Assembly: GCA_038093975.1 (NCBI GenBank)
Contig: JBBPTG010000397.1
Location: 1 to 16,621 of the forward strand
Length of the DNA: 16,621 nucleotides
Direction of reading: 5' to 3'
DNA from: Chalciporus piperatus
Taxonomy: Eukaryota > Basidiomycota > Agaricomycetes > Boletales > Boletaceae
Shown here: piece after piece, positions 16,200-16,621 of the stretch
How positions within the stretch are numbered: the stretch's first letter is position 1
How the letters are laid out: the number at the start of each line of letters is the position of its first letter
Program-made: the position numbers and the translations under genes
The notes under the pieces: generated by a model
What the model was told of the DNA's origin: nothing
The model's input: only the letters and a program-made list of their open reading frames with translations
Database searches by the model: none

Positions 16200-16621
16200 C
16201 CAGGGCCAGCTGATCACCAATTAGGCCGTGCTCTACTGGCCGGCTAACGATTGGCCGCTGGTGTATGGTCACCTAGGTTAGGGATCGGCTAGTAATAGAA
16301 TGTACACGTAGAGTAGGGATCAGCCACTGTACCATTGTGCCCTGGCAGTGGGAATGGCCAACGCAAAGGTTCCATGAGGTAGGACCTGGCCGACTGGTGC
16401 TAATTACCCAGTCCTGCCTGCATCAGGGTTCGGCCCATAGAGAATAGGGATGGGCCGATGTGTAAACCCTCCATGTGTAGGGAGCGGCCGATGCAGGAAA
16501 TGTTTAGGGATGGGCATTGGCCACTGAATCGTGTCTCCTACAGCAGGCATGGCCCGATAGATTGAGTGTCAATGGGTAGGGATGGGCCGATGGGTTGAGC
16601 CTCAATGTGTAGGAATGGCGC
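16200..16621. repeat. Degenerate ~33-bp minisatellite, continues off right edge
   Basis: The core TAGGGATGGGCCGATG recurs. AGGGA-type core starts at 16446, 16479, 16506, 16545, 16578 and 16611 are spaced 33, 27, 39, 33 and 33 bp. Looser copies (TTAGGGATCGGCTAG, GTAGGGATCAGCCAC, TAGGACCTGGCCGA) extend left to about 16270, with the GGCC motif still seen near 16200. No gene is supported here. The units are cleaner towards the right edge, suggesting the array centre lies beyond it. Confidence 0.75.

Overview
This window is a retroelement graveyard from a filamentous fungus, most probably an Agaricomycete (mushroom-forming basidiomycete). The reasons are a Tnp2-type transposase with a 49-nt GTAAGT...TAG intron, a Ty1/copia Gag-protease without a zinc knuckle, and two related Ty3/gypsy elements of the chromovirus/Tf1 type. 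I see no convincing host gene, rRNA, tRNA or CRISPR array.

Layout. 1-~1640 (minus): 5' part of a Tnp2/CACTA-like DNA transposon. It has a two-exon transposase running off the left edge, an 18-bp tandem repeat coding for SPPR-type hexapeptides, and a GC-rich non-coding end with a large inverted repeat. ~1640-4479 (minus): 5' part of a Ty1/copia element, with a 240-bp LTR (4240-4479), a half-tRNA-iMet-like primer site, a structured leader and a 780-codon Gag-protease ORF that stops just after the GAG-pre-integrase motif. 4480-11412 (plus): gypsy element A, with an unrecognised upstream ORF, gag, pol (protease, RT, RNase H, integrase, chromodomain) and a downstream ORF with a strongly hydrophobic segment. 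Its gag is split by a 453-bp solo LTR (5713-6165) with a perfect 5-bp target duplication. 11413-~16195 (minus): gypsy element B, with a 3' LTR, polypurine tract, pol carrying four in-frame stops, and a 5'-truncated gag. ~16200-16621: degenerate ~33-bp tandem repeats continuing off the right edge.

How the parts relate. The simplest history is nested insertion. Element A is oldest. A solo LTR of another family sits in its gag, a copia element cut into its 5' region, a Tnp2 transposon apparently cut into the copia element, and element B inserted at or near A's 3' end. Both gypsy elements have pol in the -1 frame relative to gag, so both probably used programmed -1 frameshifting. Neither is coding-competent: A has the solo LTR plus stops in gag and protease, and B has four stops in pol and no 5' end. 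The least explained parts are the two accessory ORFs flanking gag-pol in element A.
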